Below, one piece after another: positions 17,056 to 26,960 of a DNA stretch of 64,000 nt. Origin of the DNA: Streptomyces spiralis (lineage in GTDB: Bacteria; Actinomycetota; Actinomycetes; Streptomycetales; Streptomycetaceae); assembly GCF_014654675.1 (NCBI RefSeq), contig NZ_BNBC01000017.1, forward strand, positions 62,001 through 126,000, written 5' to 3'. The translations under genes and the position numbers were made by a program. The notes under the pieces were generated by a model. The model ran no database searches. It was not told the DNA's origin and saw nothing but the letters and a program-made list of their open reading frames with translations. Numbering within the stretch: the stretch's first letter is position 1; each line of letters begins with the position of its first letter.

Positions 17056-19688
17056 GGGGTGTAGCGGGTGCCCCAGCGCTCGGTCATCTGGGACACCAGG
17101 AACAGTCCCCGGCCGCCCTCCTCGGTGGTCGCGGCGTACCGCAGGTGCGGTGAGGTGCTGCTGCCGTCGGACACCTCGCAGATGAGGGTGCGGTCGTGGA
17201 TCAGCCGCACATGGATGGGCTCGGAGCCGTAGCGCAGGGCGTTGGTGACGAGTTCGCTCAGGACGAGCTCCATGCCGAAGGCGAGCTCGCCGAGGCCCCA
17301 CTCCTCGAGTGTCGCGCTGGCCGCGTCGCGGATCCGGGCGACGGCGGCCGGGTCGGCCGGCACGTCCCAGTCGGCGATCCGGTCGGACGGCAGCGCCCGG
17401 GTGCGGGCGATCAGCAAAGCGACGTCGTCCTTGGGCCGCGGGGGCAGCAGCGACTCCAGCACGGCCTGGCAGCTCTGCTCCGGGGGCCGGTCGGGGTGAC
17501 CGGCGAGGGCCACGCGCAGCAGTTCCATCCCCTCGTCCAGGTCACGGTTGCGGTCCTCGATCAGGCCGTCGGTGTACAGCACGAGCTGGGTTCCCTCCTC
17601 CAGTTCCACCTCGGCCGTGCGGAACGGCATGCCGCCGAGGCCGAGGGGCGGTCCGAAGGGCAGGTCGGGGAAGGTGGCGCTGCCGTCCGGGTGGACCAGC
17701 ACGGGCGCCAGGTGTCCCGCGCGGGCCATGGCGCAGCGGCGGGTCACGGGGTCGTAGATCGCGTAGAGGCAGGTGGCGCCGACGACGCCCGCGGCGGCCT
17801 CCGGGCAGGCCTCGTCCTGGTCGATCCGGCCGACGAGGTCGTCCAGGTGGCTGAGGAGTTCGTCGGGGGGCAGGTCGAGGGTGGAGAAGTTGTGCACCGC
17901 GGTGCGCAGCCGGCCCATGGTGGCGGCGGCGTGCAGTCCGTGGCCGACGACGTCTCCGACGACCAGCGCGACCCGGCCGCCGGGCAGGGGGATCACGTCG
18001 AACCAGTCGCCGCTGACGCCCGACTGGGCGGGCAGGTAGCGGTAGCCGGCCTCGATGGCGCTCTGCTCGGGCAGCGCCCGCGGCAGCAGGCTGCGCTGGA
18101 GGGTGACGGCCATGGCGTGCTCGCGGGAGTAGCGGCGGGCGTTGTCGATGCTGACGGCGGCGCGGGCCACCAGCTCCTCGGCCAGGGACAGCTCCTCCAC
18201 GTCGAAGGGGCCGTGCTCCTTGATGCGCCAGAAGTTGACCACGCCGAGCACGACACCGCGGGCCAGGATGGGGGCCGTGATGAGCGAGTGGATGCCGTAG
18301 TCCACCATCCGTGCGGCGCGCTCCGGGTCCTGGAGATACCAGCCGTCGGCGGTCAGCAGGTCGGTCACCAGCTCGGAGCGGCCGGTGCCGAAGCCGCGGC
18401 CCTGGGGGGTGGAGGGCAGGAAGTCGATCAGCCGGCCCTTCTCGTAGAGCGGATGGTCGTCGCGGACGCCGTGCACGGTGATCCGCCGGACCCCGGCCGC
18501 GGTGGGGCCCGGCTCCTCGCCGTGCAGCACGCCGTCGGCGAGGTCGACGGTGACGAAGTCGGCGAAGCGGGGGACGGCGACCTGCGCGAGTTCGTCGGCG
18601 GTGCGGGTCACGTCGAGGGTGGTGCCGATGCCCAGGCCGGCGTCGTACAGGAGTTTGAGCCGCTCACGAGCGACCTCGGCCCGGCCGGAGAGGGCCTGGA
18701 GTTCGGTGGAGTCGCGCAGGGTGACGACCGTGCCCCTGGGGCCTCCGTCACGGTCCGTGGGCCGCTGGTTGACGGCGAGCAGCAGGCCGCCGGCGAGGTG
18801 GACCTCGTCGGTGGCCTCGCGGCCGGAGGCGAGCAGCGAGACGGTCTCGGGCTCCAGGCCCGACAGCTGCGTCACGTACCGGCCCTCCGCGTCCGGGGGC
18901 AGGTCCAGCAGCCGTCGGGCCTCGTCGTTCGCGAGCAGCAGCCGTCCGTCGTCGCCGACGATGAGCACTCCTTCGCGCACGGAGTGCAGCACCGCGTCGT
19001 GGTGGTCGTACATGCGCCTCATCTCGTCCGGGGCGAGGCTGTGGGTCTGGCGGCGCAGCCGCCTGCCCACGAGCGCCGTCACGCCGGTGGCCACGCCGAG
19101 CGCGACCGCTCCGGCGGTGAGGATGAGCGGGATCTGCCGGTCCACCTGGCTGGTGACGTTCTTGACCTTCAGTCCGGCGGAGACCAGGGCCACCACATGG
19201 CCGTCTGCATTGTCGACGGGGACGGTGGCCTGCATCTCCTCACCGAGCGGTCCGTGGACGCTCTCCGTGTAGACCTTGCCCGCCAGGGACGGTCCGATCG
19301 TGCCGACGAAGCGCTTGCCGATGCGATCGGGTATGGGGTGGGTGTAGCGGATGCCGTGGGTGTCCATGACCACGATGAAGTCCACGCCGGCGGCCTTGCG
19401 CCCCGCCTCGGTCAGCGGCTGGAGCACGGCCGACGGGTGGGGGGCCTTCAGTGCGGTGAGGACTCCCGGGGAGTGCGCGAAGGTCTGGGCGACGGCGATG
19501 GAGCGGCGCTTGGCCTCGGCGCTGGTGTCCCGCTCCGACTGCATGAGGAGAGCGAAGACGGCGAAGGCCACGAGCAGCACCACGAGGGCCACCTGCAGGA
19601 GGAACATCTGTCCGGCGACGCTTCGCGGACTCTTTCCACCCAGCGACCGCCGCGATATCCGTCGAAGACGGGCAAAACGGTCTGCCAT
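16998..19688 (-). CDS. Membrane sensor with PAS, GAF, SpoIIE phosphatase and RsbW-like kinase domains
   Basis: 896 residues. First membrane helix about 30-52, a DcuS/CitA-like extracytoplasmic sensor to about 185, second helix about 188-207, PAS about 225-320, GAF about 345-510, then a PP2C/SpoIIE phosphatase (SGDWFDVIPL, VGDVVGHGLHAAA, LYTDGLIEDR) and a C-terminal HATPase (ELVTNALRYG, GGRGLFLV). The phosphatase and kinase halves suggest control of an anti-sigma-factor antagonist, giving membrane-sensed partner switching. ATG at 19688 follows AAAGG. No antagonist or sigma gene is adjacent. Confidence 0.92.
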   Translation of the reverse strand: MADRFARLRRISRRSLGGKSPRSVAGQMFLLQVALVVLLVAFAVFALLMQSERDTSAEAKRRSIAVAQTFAHSPGVLTALKAPHPSAVLQPLTEAGRKAAGVDFIVVMDTHGIRYTHPIPDRIGKRFVGTIGPSLAGKVYTESVHGPLGEEMQATVPVDNADGHVVALVSAGLKVKNVTSQVDRQIPLILTAGAVALGVATGVTALVGRRLRRQTHSLAPDEMRRMYDHHDAVLHSVREGVLIVGDDGRLLLANDEARRLLDLPPDAEGRYVTQLSGLEPETVSLLASGREATDEVHLAGGLLLAVNQRPTDRDGGPRGTVVTLRDSTELQALSGRAEVARERLKLLYDAGLGIGTTLDVTRTADELAQVAVPRFADFVTVDLADGVLHGEEPGPTAAGVRRITVHGVRDDHPLYEKGRLIDFLPSTPQGRGFGTGRSELVTDLLTADGWYLQDPERAARMVDYGIHSLITAPILARGVVLGVVNFWRIKEHGPFDVEELSLAEELVARAAVSIDNARRYSREHAMAVTLQRSLLPRALPEQSAIEAGYRYLPAQSGVSGDWFDVIPLPGGRVALVVGDVVGHGLHAAATMGRLRTAVHNFSTLDLPPDELLSHLDDLVGRIDQDEACPEAAAGVVGATCLYAIYDPVTRRCAMARAGHLAPVLVHPDGSATFPDLPFGPPLGLGGMPFRTAEVELEEGTQLVLYTDGLIEDRNRDLDEGMELLRVALAGHPDRPPEQSCQAVLESLLPPRPKDDVALLIARTRALPSDRIADWDVPADPAAVARIRDAASATLEEWGLGELAFGMELVLSELVTNALRYGSEPIHVRLIHDRTLICEVSDGSSTSPHLRYAATTEEGGRGLFLVSQMTERWGTRYTPQGKVIWAELALPDDSWGC

Positions 19689-19837
19689 CTGGCCTTTCTA
19701 GCATCGACTTGCCCGAGTCGTCACGGCTTGAGCCGATAATCCTGCGTGATGGATATCACGAAGATGGCGGGAATCAGGTGGCGTGGATCACGGGATCGGC
19801 CGGTCAGGGCCGGTTGCAGAGGTCGCGGCGGGCTGGT

Positions 19838-20416
19838 TCAGGAGGCGGGCCGGCCGCGGAGCAGGGTGTCCAGGTGGTCCAGGATCCAGGCCCAGGTGTC
19901 CTGCGGGTCGGGGGAGCTGTGGCTGAAGCCTCCGGCCAGCTCCAGGCTGACGTAGCCGTGGAAGACGGAGCCCAGCAGGCGGACGGCGTGCGTCTGGTCC
20001 GGTTCCGGCAGGTCGTAGCCGCGCAGGATCGCCCGCATCATCTGCGCCTGCCGCACGCCCGCGCTCGCGGCGGCCGTCTCGGGGTCGAGGCGGAGCCGGG
20101 CGGCGGCGTAGCGGCCGGGGTGTGCGCGCGCGTAGTCGCGGTAGACGTCCGCGAACGCGGCCAGGGCGTCCCGGCCGGCCCGCCCGGCCAGGGCGTCGGC
20201 GGCCCGGTCGGCGAGCTCCTCCAGCGCCAGCAGGGCGATCCTGGTCCTGAGGTCCTGGGAGTTCTTCAGGTGCGAGTACAGGCTGGCGACCTTGACGTCG
20301 AACCGTCTGGCCAGCGCCGACACGGTCACCTGGTCGAAGCCGACCTCGTCGGCCAGATCGGCTCCCGCCCGGACCAGTCGTTCGGTGGTGAGTCCAGCGC
20401 GCGGCACGGCTGCCAT
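19838..20416 (-). CDS. TetR-family repressor with WHG-type C-terminal domain
   Basis: 192 residues. The N-terminal helix-turn-helix (FDQVTVSALARRFDVKVASL) is followed by the LYSHLKNSQDLRTR segment common in TetR proteins. The C-terminal region (AHPGRYAA) resembles the WHG ligand domain. ATG at 20416 follows GAAGGG, and AT-rich sequence upstream has a possible -10 CATAAT. The flavoprotein gene lies just upstream on the same strand (20501-21784) and is a plausible target. Confidence 0.88.
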   Translation of the reverse strand: MAAVPRAGLTTERLVRAGADLADEVGFDQVTVSALARRFDVKVASLYSHLKNSQDLRTRIALLALEELADRAADALAGRAGRDALAAFADVYRDYARAHPGRYAAARLRLDPETAAASAGVRQAQMMRAILRGYDLPEPDQTHAVRLLGSVFHGYVSLELAGGFSHSSPDPQDTWAWILDHLDTLLRGRPAS

Positions 20417-20500
20417 CCCTTCGTTTCCCTGAAGGGATTATGCGCTTTCCTAAAATTCTTAGGCAACCTCCTCGGGTCCCGCCGGGCTCGTCCGGTGTCC

Positions 20501-21784
20501 TCAGCGGGCAGCCGCACGGCCGGCCAGGGCCCGGGCGACCCGTGTGGCCGCGTACTCCACACCGGCGACGAAGCGCATCATGGGGCCGAACACCGGGGCG
20601 GCCAGCGATCCGGTGAAGTGCAGACCCGGCACCGACGACTCGAAGCCGGCGGACAGCCGGGGCGCCTTCGAACCCGGCACGTGCTCCAGCGCGCCGCGCA
20701 CCGCCGGTGACAGGAAGGGGACCGCGTCCAGATCGAGGCGGTATCCGGTGGCGGCCAGCACGTGGTCGACGGCGAGGGTCTCCGCCGCGCGGCCCGGCCC
20801 GGCGAGGTCCAGCCGGACGCCGCCCCCGGCCGCCTCGGCTCCAGTGACCCGGCACGCCGTGCGCACCGGTACGACCCCCTCGACCCGGTTGCGCAGCCAC
20901 CATCCGCCCGAGGGCCGCAGCGCACGCCGGAAGAGCAGCAGCCGGGCGGCGGCGGGCAGGTGCCGCACCCCGCCCGGGGCCCGACAAACCGCGGCCAGGA
21001 TCCAGCCGGTGCCCAGCGGCGAGGCGGGCCGGGTGATCCGCAGCGGCCACGGCCTGGTCAGGGTGGGAGTCGTCCCCCACAGCAGGCTCCGCTCCCGCAC
21101 CAGCACCTGCGCCCGGGCACCCGCCTCGTTCAGCAGTGCCGCGCTCTCCAGCGCGGACTGGCCGCCGCCGATCACGGCGACCCGCCGGCCCGCGTAGCGG
21201 GAGAGGTCGGTGTGGTGGCTGGTGTGCGACACCAGCGCTTCGGGGCCCGGCCCCTCGGGCGCGAGACGCCGCAGCTCGCGCGGTATGTGGGCCAGCCCGT
21301 TCAGGCCCGTGGCCACGACGACGGACCGGGCCGCGAGCTCCTCTCCGTCGTCCAGACGTACGGCGAATCCGGAGCCGTCGGCCGCGCGGTCCACGGCCAC
21401 CACCCGCGCCGCCTCCACCTCACCGACGTACCGCTTCTGGAACCACTGCCCGTAGCGGACGAAAACGTCGCACGGGATCGGTGTCAGCTCGGTCAGCTCC
21501 GGCTCGCCGTGCACCCGGAGGAAGTCCGCCAGCCGCCCGCCGGGCTCCGGCGCGGACAGATCGACGGCGTCCGGGGTCGACTTCAGGAACATCCCGGTCG
21601 CCATGGCGTGCCGCCAGCTGCCCATGACCTCGCCGAAGACCCGCACCGGCACACCGTGCGCCCGCAGATGGGCGGCGACGGACAGGCCGTACGGACCGGC
21701 GCCGATCACGGCGACCGGAAGCTCCTGTTCCCCGGTGAACGCCTTCTTTCGGGCAGGGCGTTGCCCCGGAAGCGACTGCGTCAT
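20501..21784 (-). CDS. FAD/NAD(P)-binding monooxygenase-like flavoprotein
   Basis: 427 residues. FAD site VIGAGPYGLSVAAHL at about 26-40, an NAD(P) site VIGGGQSALESAALL in the middle, and an ATGYRLDL motif near the C-terminus. This is the layout of flavin-containing monooxygenases and ornithine/lysine N-hydroxylase relatives. The C-terminus (FVAGVEYAATRVARAL) is also typical. ATG at 21784 follows a GGGGGG site. No biosynthetic partner is adjacent apart from the downstream TetR gene, so the substrate is open. Confidence 0.85.
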   Translation of the reverse strand: MTQSLPGQRPARKKAFTGEQELPVAVIGAGPYGLSVAAHLRAHGVPVRVFGEVMGSWRHAMATGMFLKSTPDAVDLSAPEPGGRLADFLRVHGEPELTELTPIPCDVFVRYGQWFQKRYVGEVEAARVVAVDRAADGSGFAVRLDDGEELAARSVVVATGLNGLAHIPRELRRLAPEGPGPEALVSHTSHHTDLSRYAGRRVAVIGGGQSALESAALLNEAGARAQVLVRERSLLWGTTPTLTRPWPLRITRPASPLGTGWILAAVCRAPGGVRHLPAAARLLLFRRALRPSGGWWLRNRVEGVVPVRTACRVTGAEAAGGGVRLDLAGPGRAAETLAVDHVLAATGYRLDLDAVPFLSPAVRGALEHVPGSKAPRLSAGFESSVPGLHFTGSLAAPVFGPMMRFVAGVEYAATRVARALAGRAAAR

Positions 21785-21984
21785 GCATCCCCCCGACTGG
21801 TCCCCTCGCCGCCTTCCCCAAGGCGGGCGTGACACTTCGGGACGGCACGACGGCACAGCGCCGCCGCGCACCTCCCCCCTCCGCCGCTCAGTGTTACCCA
21901 TCGGCCGCCGCCGGGATGCCAAATGGGGCCACCTTGCCAGAAGTTGGTCAAACCGTTGACCGAAGACGGACGTACGGACAGGAC

Positions 21985-22013
21985 GAAGGCCTGCCCTGGC
22001 GGGGCAGGCCTTC
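21985..22013 (-). terminator. Strong hairpin after the small Cys protein gene
   Basis: Perfect 12-bp stem (GAAGGCCTGCCC with its complement) and a 5-base loop, 13 bases beyond the stop at 22026. Probable rho-independent terminator without a clear U tract. Confidence 0.75.
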
Positions 22014-22025
22014 GGGCGCGGACCG

Positions 22026-22247
22026 TCAGTGGTCCGTGCCGGCGGGAGAGCCGACGGCCGGTGGTGCCGTCATCAGCTTCCCGAACAGGGCCATGCACGT
22101 GGAACAGTGACCAGCCCGCTGTGCGCTCGCGCCGTCGACGCGTTGGCCGAGCCGACGACCGCACAATGTCCTGGCCGCGTTCTTGGCCATGACATGCCAC
22201 ACCAATGCGCCGCCGGGTTTGTCGACTCCTGCACACATCTCATACAT
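22026..22247 (-). CDS. Small cysteine-containing protein
   Basis: 73 residues with Cys at the N-terminus (MCAG), a CGR motif and a CSTC pair near the C-terminus, suggesting metal binding. ATG at 22247 follows AAGGGAG with good spacing. It resembles small conserved Streptomyces proteins of unknown function. A strong hairpin follows it and the next gene is divergent. Confidence 0.75.
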   Translation of the reverse strand: MYEMCAGVDKPGGALVWHVMAKNAARTLCGRRLGQRVDGASAQRAGHCSTCMALFGKLMTAPPAVGSPAGTDH

Positions 22248-22385
22248 GATCGGCTCCCTTGATGGACGCCTCTCTCACTCCAGGAGACACCCGATCAGCC
22301 CCACCCACGCTGCCACGGACGCCCATTCGGGTGACGGGACCCCTGCGGTGGGCCGGGGACAAAGCGCCCGCGGCGCGGTGGAATC

Positions 22386-23135
22386 ATGGGCGCCATGCGA
22401 AAAAGCGGTGCGATACGCACGGCCGCCCTGGTGGCCCTGTGCGGTGCGGTGACGATGTCCCTGACGTCCTGCGGCGGTTCCGGTGACCGGGACGCGAAGG
22501 GCGCGGCGGGCAGCGGTCGCCGCACCGACGACGCACCGCCGCCGCCCACCTCCTTCGAGCGCGTACCCGACATCGGCGACCGGCTGTGGCAGCGCGTACC
22601 CGCCGGCTCCCGCCAGGTCGTCGCCGTCTACGGCGCCGGACCCGACTCGCCCGACTCGACCGTCGAGCTCTTCGCCAAGGACGGCTCCACCTGGAAGCGC
22701 GAGCAGTCCTGGGCGGCGCACAACGGCCGGAAGGGCTGGACCACGGACCACCACGAGGGCGACAAGCGCAGCCCCGTCGGGGTGTTCACGCTGAGCGACG
22801 CGGGCGGTGTCCTGGACGACCCCGGGGCCAGGCTGCCGTACACCAGGTCCGCCTCGTTCCAGGCACCCCACTCCTGGGGCAAGGCCTACTGGCACGACTT
22901 CGACTACGTCATCGCCATCGACTACAACCGGGTCAAGGGCACCTCACCCAACGACCCCACACGGCCCGAAGGGCAGAGCAAGGGCGGCAGCATCTGGCTG
23001 CACATGGACCACGGCAGCGGCACCTCGGCGTGTGTGAGCCTGTCCAAGTCTGCGATGCGGTACCTGCTGCGCACCCTCGACCCGCGACAGCACCCGGTCG
23101 TGGTGATGGGCGACAGGCAGGACCTCAAGTCCTGA
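22386..23135 (+). CDS. L,D-transpeptidase-like (YkuD-related) lipoprotein
   Basis: 249 residues. The signal sequence ends in a lipobox (MSLTSC), so the mature protein is probably lipid-anchored outside the membrane. The C-terminal half carries SIWLHMDHGSGTSACVSLS, which matches the catalytic His/Ser/Cys arrangement of YkuD-type transpeptidases, with SACVS in place of the usual HGCV/I. It may crosslink or trim peptidoglycan, or be a related peptidase-like protein. ATG at 22386 is used; 22395 is also possible. Its end overlaps the convergent gene by 11 bases. Confidence 0.82.
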   Translation: MGAMRKSGAIRTAALVALCGAVTMSLTSCGGSGDRDAKGAAGSGRRTDDAPPPPTSFERVPDIGDRLWQRVPAGSRQVVAVYGAGPDSPDSTVELFAKDGSTWKREQSWAAHNGRKGWTTDHHEGDKRSPVGVFTLSDAGGVLDDPGARLPYTRSASFQAPHSWGKAYWHDFDYVIAIDYNRVKGTSPNDPTRPEGQSKGGSIWLHMDHGSGTSACVSLSKSAMRYLLRTLDPRQHPVVVMGDRQDLKS

Positions 23136-23601
23136 CGGCGGACGCGTCGCCGCCCTGGCCGTCGAGCAGGGCGATGCGGGCGATGACGCGTTTGCCCACG
23201 GGCTCCCGCCGCGCCTCGAACCCCTGCACGACCGCCAGCACGATCTCCAGGCCGTGCTGCCCGACCCGGCCCGGGTCGGCGGCGCGGGCCACCGGCAGCA
23301 CCGGATCGCTGTCCCAGACCGCGACCTCCACCGTGTCACCGGCGACCAGCAGGTCCATCAGGATGGGTCCGGCGGCGTACTTGCGGGCATTGGTGACCAG
23401 TTCGCTGACCACCAGCTGGGTCACGTCCATGGCCCGGTCCGAGACCGGCAGGCCGTGCTCGGTCCGCACCCGGGTCAGAAACCCGGCCGCGAGACGGCGG
23501 GCCTCGGCGATGCAGGTGGCGTCCCCGCAGAGGGCCGCCGCCGCCCTCGGCGCTCCGGCGTCCGAGGCCCTGCCTTCACCTCCGAGGAGTACCGAATCCA
23601 T
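23125..23601 (-). CDS. RsbW-like anti-sigma/ATP-binding protein
   Basis: 158 residues of GHKL ATPase fold: N box QLVVSELVTNARKYA, Asp-containing VAVWDSDP and a GxxG segment (GRVGQHGLEIV). Streptomyces has many such orphan RsbW-like kinases that bind sigma factors or antagonists. ATG at 23601 is preceded by AAGGCGGTGG; an in-frame GTG at 23616 is an alternative. Confidence 0.85.
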   Translation of the reverse strand: MDSVLLGGEGRASDAGAPRAAAALCGDATCIAEARRLAAGFLTRVRTEHGLPVSDRAMDVTQLVVSELVTNARKYAAGPILMDLLVAGDTVEVAVWDSDPVLPVARAADPGRVGQHGLEIVLAVVQGFEARREPVGKRVIARIALLDGQGGDASAVRT

Positions 23602-23849
23602 GTCCACCGCCTTCACTGTTCACCGGGCTGCGTGTACCCCACTTCCGGCCGGACACGCCCAGGCAATTCCTGTCATCTCCGTCACACACGCCCCGGCCCT
23701 GACGTCCGGCCGCCCATCCGGCCAACCGCTTACCAACCGTCCATCAACCGGACAGCCCGGCGACAACCTGCCGAATACATCTACCGTCTGCGGTGCCGGC
23801 GCGGCGAAGGCGAGCGGGCCGGCCCGAACGCGTCGAGGGGAGACGGCTG

Positions 23850-24683
23850 ATGACGGAGGAGACCGCAGAGCGGGAACCGGCAGCGGGCCCGGGGGCCGTC
23901 GTCGCGCTCCGGGAGGTGGGCGTACGCCGCTACACCACCGACCAGGTGATCCTCGACGGCGTCGACTGGACGGTCCGGCCCGGTGAGCACTGGGCGCTGC
24001 TGGGCGCCAACGGTGCCGGCAAGACCACACTTCTGCGGCTGCTCGGCGCCCTGATGCATCCCACCACCGGCAGCGTCGAGGTGCTGGGCAGCCGGCTCGG
24101 CCGGGTCGACGTACGGGAACTGCGCGCCCGCATCGGGCATGTGACCTCCGCCCAGCGCGTGCCCCAGGACCTCGACGCCCACACGGTCGTGCTGACCGGT
24201 CACACCGGCACCGTGCAGCCGCTGTGGCGGATGTACGACGAGGCCGTACGGCAGCGGGCGCACGAGCTCCTGGCGGAACTGGAGATCAAGGAACTGGCGG
24301 ACCGGCCGTACGGCGTCTGCTCGGGCGGACAGCGGGCGCGCATCCTCATCGCCAGGGCGCTGATGGCGGATCCGGCCCTGCTGCTCCTGGACGAGCCGTT
24401 CAACGCCCTGGACCTGCCCTCCCGCGAGGATCTCGTCGAGGCCATGCACCGGCTGGCCGAGGGCCGTCCGCGGCTCGCCACCGTGACGGTCACCCACCAC
24501 CTCGAGGAGCTCTCCCCTGCCGTCAGCCACGCGCTGCTGCTGCGCGAGGGCCGGATCCTGACCCGGGGCCCGGTGGAGGAGACGCTGACCGGCACCTGGC
24601 TGACCGCCTGCTTCGGCCGTCCCATCGCCGTGAACCGGCACGAGGGCCGCTGGTGGGCATACTCCGGACGACAGGGATCGTAA
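23850..24683 (+). CDS. ABC transporter ATP-binding protein, orphan
   Basis: 277 residues. Walker A GANGAGKT, a signature of the form CSGGQRAR in place of LSGGQ, Walker B LLLLDEPF, and H-loop THH. A single nucleotide-binding domain with no permease or binding-protein gene beside it. The general form resembles iron-siderophore (FecE-like) or PhnL/ModF-like ATPases. ATG at 23850 follows GAGGGGAG. It may serve a transporter encoded elsewhere or have a non-transport role. Confidence 0.88.
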   Translation: MTEETAEREPAAGPGAVVALREVGVRRYTTDQVILDGVDWTVRPGEHWALLGANGAGKTTLLRLLGALMHPTTGSVEVLGSRLGRVDVRELRARIGHVTSAQRVPQDLDAHTVVLTGHTGTVQPLWRMYDEAVRQRAHELLAELEIKELADRPYGVCSGGQRARILIARALMADPALLLLDEPFNALDLPSREDLVEAMHRLAEGRPRLATVTVTHHLEELSPAVSHALLLREGRILTRGPVEETLTGTWLTACFGRPIAVNRHEGRWWAYSGRQGS

Positions 24684-24831
24684 CGGTCGGTTACCGCCGG
24701 TTCGTCATGCGGCAGGGACGGACGCGCTTTCCACTACCGGGAGTAACGTGATCAACTTTGGCACCGGGCGCTCTCCACAACCGAGTTGAGGGCTCCCCGT
24801 GCCGTCCGACACCCCCGTGCGAGGAAACCCC

Positions 24832-24993
24832 ATGCCGTCCCAGGACGATGCTCTGCAGCAAGCGCATACTGACTACCAGCAGCACATGCGCACCTGTCGC
24901 CAGTGCCACGCCGACACCGTGCCGTGCGCGGTGGCCAAGCACCTGCTGCGCCTGTACAACAACGCCAGACGGAGCGCCCCCCGCACCGACTGA
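24832..24993 (+). CDS. Small cysteine-pair protein
   Basis: 53 residues, helical, with CRQC and a third Cys (PCAVAKHLLRLY). ATG at 24832 follows GAGGAAA. It is of the type of small conserved actinomycete proteins with a possible zinc site. Function unknown. Confidence 0.65.
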   Translation: MPSQDDALQQAHTDYQQHMRTCRQCHADTVPCAVAKHLLRLYNNARRSAPRTD

Positions 24994-25018
24994 CCGGGCG
25001 GGGGCGCCCACGGCGGTC

Positions 25019-26749
25019 TCACCTGGCGGCGCGCCGGATGCGGTGGAGCAGCAGGAAGCCGGCGATCACCAGCACCCCGCCCGCGGCCGCGGGCCACAGC
25101 CGCGTACCGGTCTCGGCCAAGTTGCCCTGGACCGCCTGGGGTTCGGTCTGCGCACCGCCGGTGGAACCGGACGCGCCCGGCTCGCCGGGCGCACCGTTCC
25201 CGGAGGGGGGCGGTGCCTGTGTGGGGGTGCCGACGTCGCCGCCACTGCCGCCGCCTCGGCTGCCGCCGCCGTCCTGCGAGGCACGGGCGGATGCGGTGCG
25301 CGCGGGCGCAGAGGGCGCTGGGGTGGTGCGCGCGGGCGCAGAGCTGGCGGAAGGGGTGCGCGCGGGCGCCGTGCGTGCCGGTGAAGGACTCGCCGAGGCG
25401 GCGCGCGAAGCCATGGCGGTGCGCGAGGGCATGGCGGTGCGCGAAGGCGCGGCCGTCACGGGAGTGCTTGTCGCGGGCACGGGTTCGGCCGGGCTCTTCG
25501 TGGCCATGGGCGAGGTGGAGGGGTCCGGTTCCGCCGGGGGCCGGGTCTCCTGCGGCGGCGCGGGGGCGTGCGACGGCTCCTGACCCCTTCCGGAGCCGCA
25601 CTGTCGCCCGCTGTTGATGCAGTCGACCATCTCCCGCATGAGACGGTCGTCGAAGACGTTGATGAAGTCGCCGTGGTCCGTGACCGGCTTGTGCAGCTGG
25701 TCGGGGAAGGAGTCCACGGCGAACAGCGGACTCGTGCGGCCGCCGTCCGCCAGGCTCGGGGCGGCGACGTCGTAGACGATGCGCTGGACCAGTCGCGGGA
25801 TGGCGCGGAAGCCGTCCGGGCAGCTGCCGTCGGCGCCGGCGAAGGCCACGTGGGTGCGGTGGTTGGCGCTGTCGATGTTCCGGCCGTCCCAGCAGCTCTG
25901 GAACCTGAAGGTGCGCACCACCTTGCTGCCGGCGGGACACAGCGGGTACTTGTCCTTCAGCCGGCGGTCCTCGAAGCCGGTGCAGGACCAGGAGGCGTTG
26001 GCGTTGGCGGGGCCGTTGACGAACGCCTTGGCGTCGCCGGTGATGATGCGCAGGAAGCGCGGCATGGCGGTGACCTTGCCGCGCGGGTTCCCCTCGAAGG
26101 TCAGCGTCACCTGCGCGGGCGTGACGATCCGTCCCGTGTTGCCCTCGGTGCCGCCGCCGGGCGCGTCGGCGTCCCGTTCCCGGGTGCCGTCGCGCAGCCG
26201 CAGCACGGGCCAGTAGTACGTCGACCTGTCGCCCTTGTCGGCGCAGCTGGTGTCGCCGTTCGCCAGGGTCGCGTTGCTCGCGAAGGCGTTGTTGGCCTGG
26301 TTGCCGACGTAGTCGTGGAAGTGGTGGGCGCCGTTGCCGACGCCGGGGGCGACGATCACGTTGTCCGAGTTGAACAGGCCGTTCGCGTTCACCCCGCAGC
26401 TGGAGGTGAAGCTGCCGCGCGAGGCGTCCGCCTCCTCCCGGGGCCTGTCTCCCTCGGGCCGCACGCCGGTGATGTCGACGTAGTCCGCGGCCACGGGACC
26501 GTTCTGTTCCCCGTTCTGCCCCCCGCCCTGATTCTGGCCCTCGCTCCGCCCCACGCCCTGGTTCTGACCCACGTCCTGATTCCGGTCCGGTTCGGTGGCC
26601 GAGGCGTAGACGTTGCCCACCATCAGGCCACCGCCGCCCAGGATGAGCGCGGCCGCGGCGAACGTGGCGCGTCGCGGGGCAGTGGGTCGTCTGCGCGAGG
26701 TGCGTCTCACGAAAGTGCTCCTGGACGTCGTCGTGACCGGGCCGGGCAT
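25019..26749 (-). CDS. Secreted DUF1996 protein with LAETG wall-anchor signal
   Basis: 576 residues. An N-terminal Arg-rich signal with hydrophobic core (FAAAALILGGGGLMVGNVYA) precedes a Gln/Asn/Gly-rich linker. A DUF1996 domain spans about residues 75-370 (AHHFHDYVGNQ, SCWDGRNID, HRTHVAF, DFINVFD). A long Ser/Thr/Pro/Ala-rich stalk follows, then LAETG, a hydrophobic segment and RRAAR. LAxTG with this tail is the sorting signal of class E sortases. DUF1996 function is unknown. ATG at 26749 follows GGGGGAT; the start could be a little downstream. It is divergent from the multicopper oxidase. Confidence 0.82.
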   Translation of the reverse strand: MPGPVTTTSRSTFVRRTSRRRPTAPRRATFAAAALILGGGGLMVGNVYASATEPDRNQDVGQNQGVGRSEGQNQGGGQNGEQNGPVAADYVDITGVRPEGDRPREEADASRGSFTSSCGVNANGLFNSDNVIVAPGVGNGAHHFHDYVGNQANNAFASNATLANGDTSCADKGDRSTYYWPVLRLRDGTRERDADAPGGGTEGNTGRIVTPAQVTLTFEGNPRGKVTAMPRFLRIITGDAKAFVNGPANANASWSCTGFEDRRLKDKYPLCPAGSKVVRTFRFQSCWDGRNIDSANHRTHVAFAGADGSCPDGFRAIPRLVQRIVYDVAAPSLADGGRTSPLFAVDSFPDQLHKPVTDHGDFINVFDDRLMREMVDCINSGRQCGSGRGQEPSHAPAPPQETRPPAEPDPSTSPMATKSPAEPVPATSTPVTAAPSRTAMPSRTAMASRAASASPSPARTAPARTPSASSAPARTTPAPSAPARTASARASQDGGGSRGGGSGGDVGTPTQAPPPSGNGAPGEPGASGSTGGAQTEPQAVQGNLAETGTRLWPAAAGGVLVIAGFLLLHRIRRAAR

Positions 26750-26960
26750 GTGGATCCCCCGGTCCCATACGGACGTGAGCCGCCGGGTGTTCAAACGTCC
26801 ACGCGATTCACAGCAACCTCATGGGCGGTCCGGTGGGCCGCCGAACGGGTGATGACGCCTCGGCAGGAGAGCGTCGGCGCGGCGGAATTGGTGGCCGAGA
26901 TCCCCGGACGCGCCGCTTCGGTTCTCCCACATACCGGCACAAAACGTGTGTTATTCATTC

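Noticed and set aside
12616..17301. Very long minus-strand reading frame opposite the decarboxylase operon
   Set aside because: It is a shadow of real genes on the other strand, with His/Arg/Gly-rich content and no domains.
23850..24683. Complete ABC transporter
   Set aside because: Only the ATPase is present; neighbours encode no permease or binding protein.
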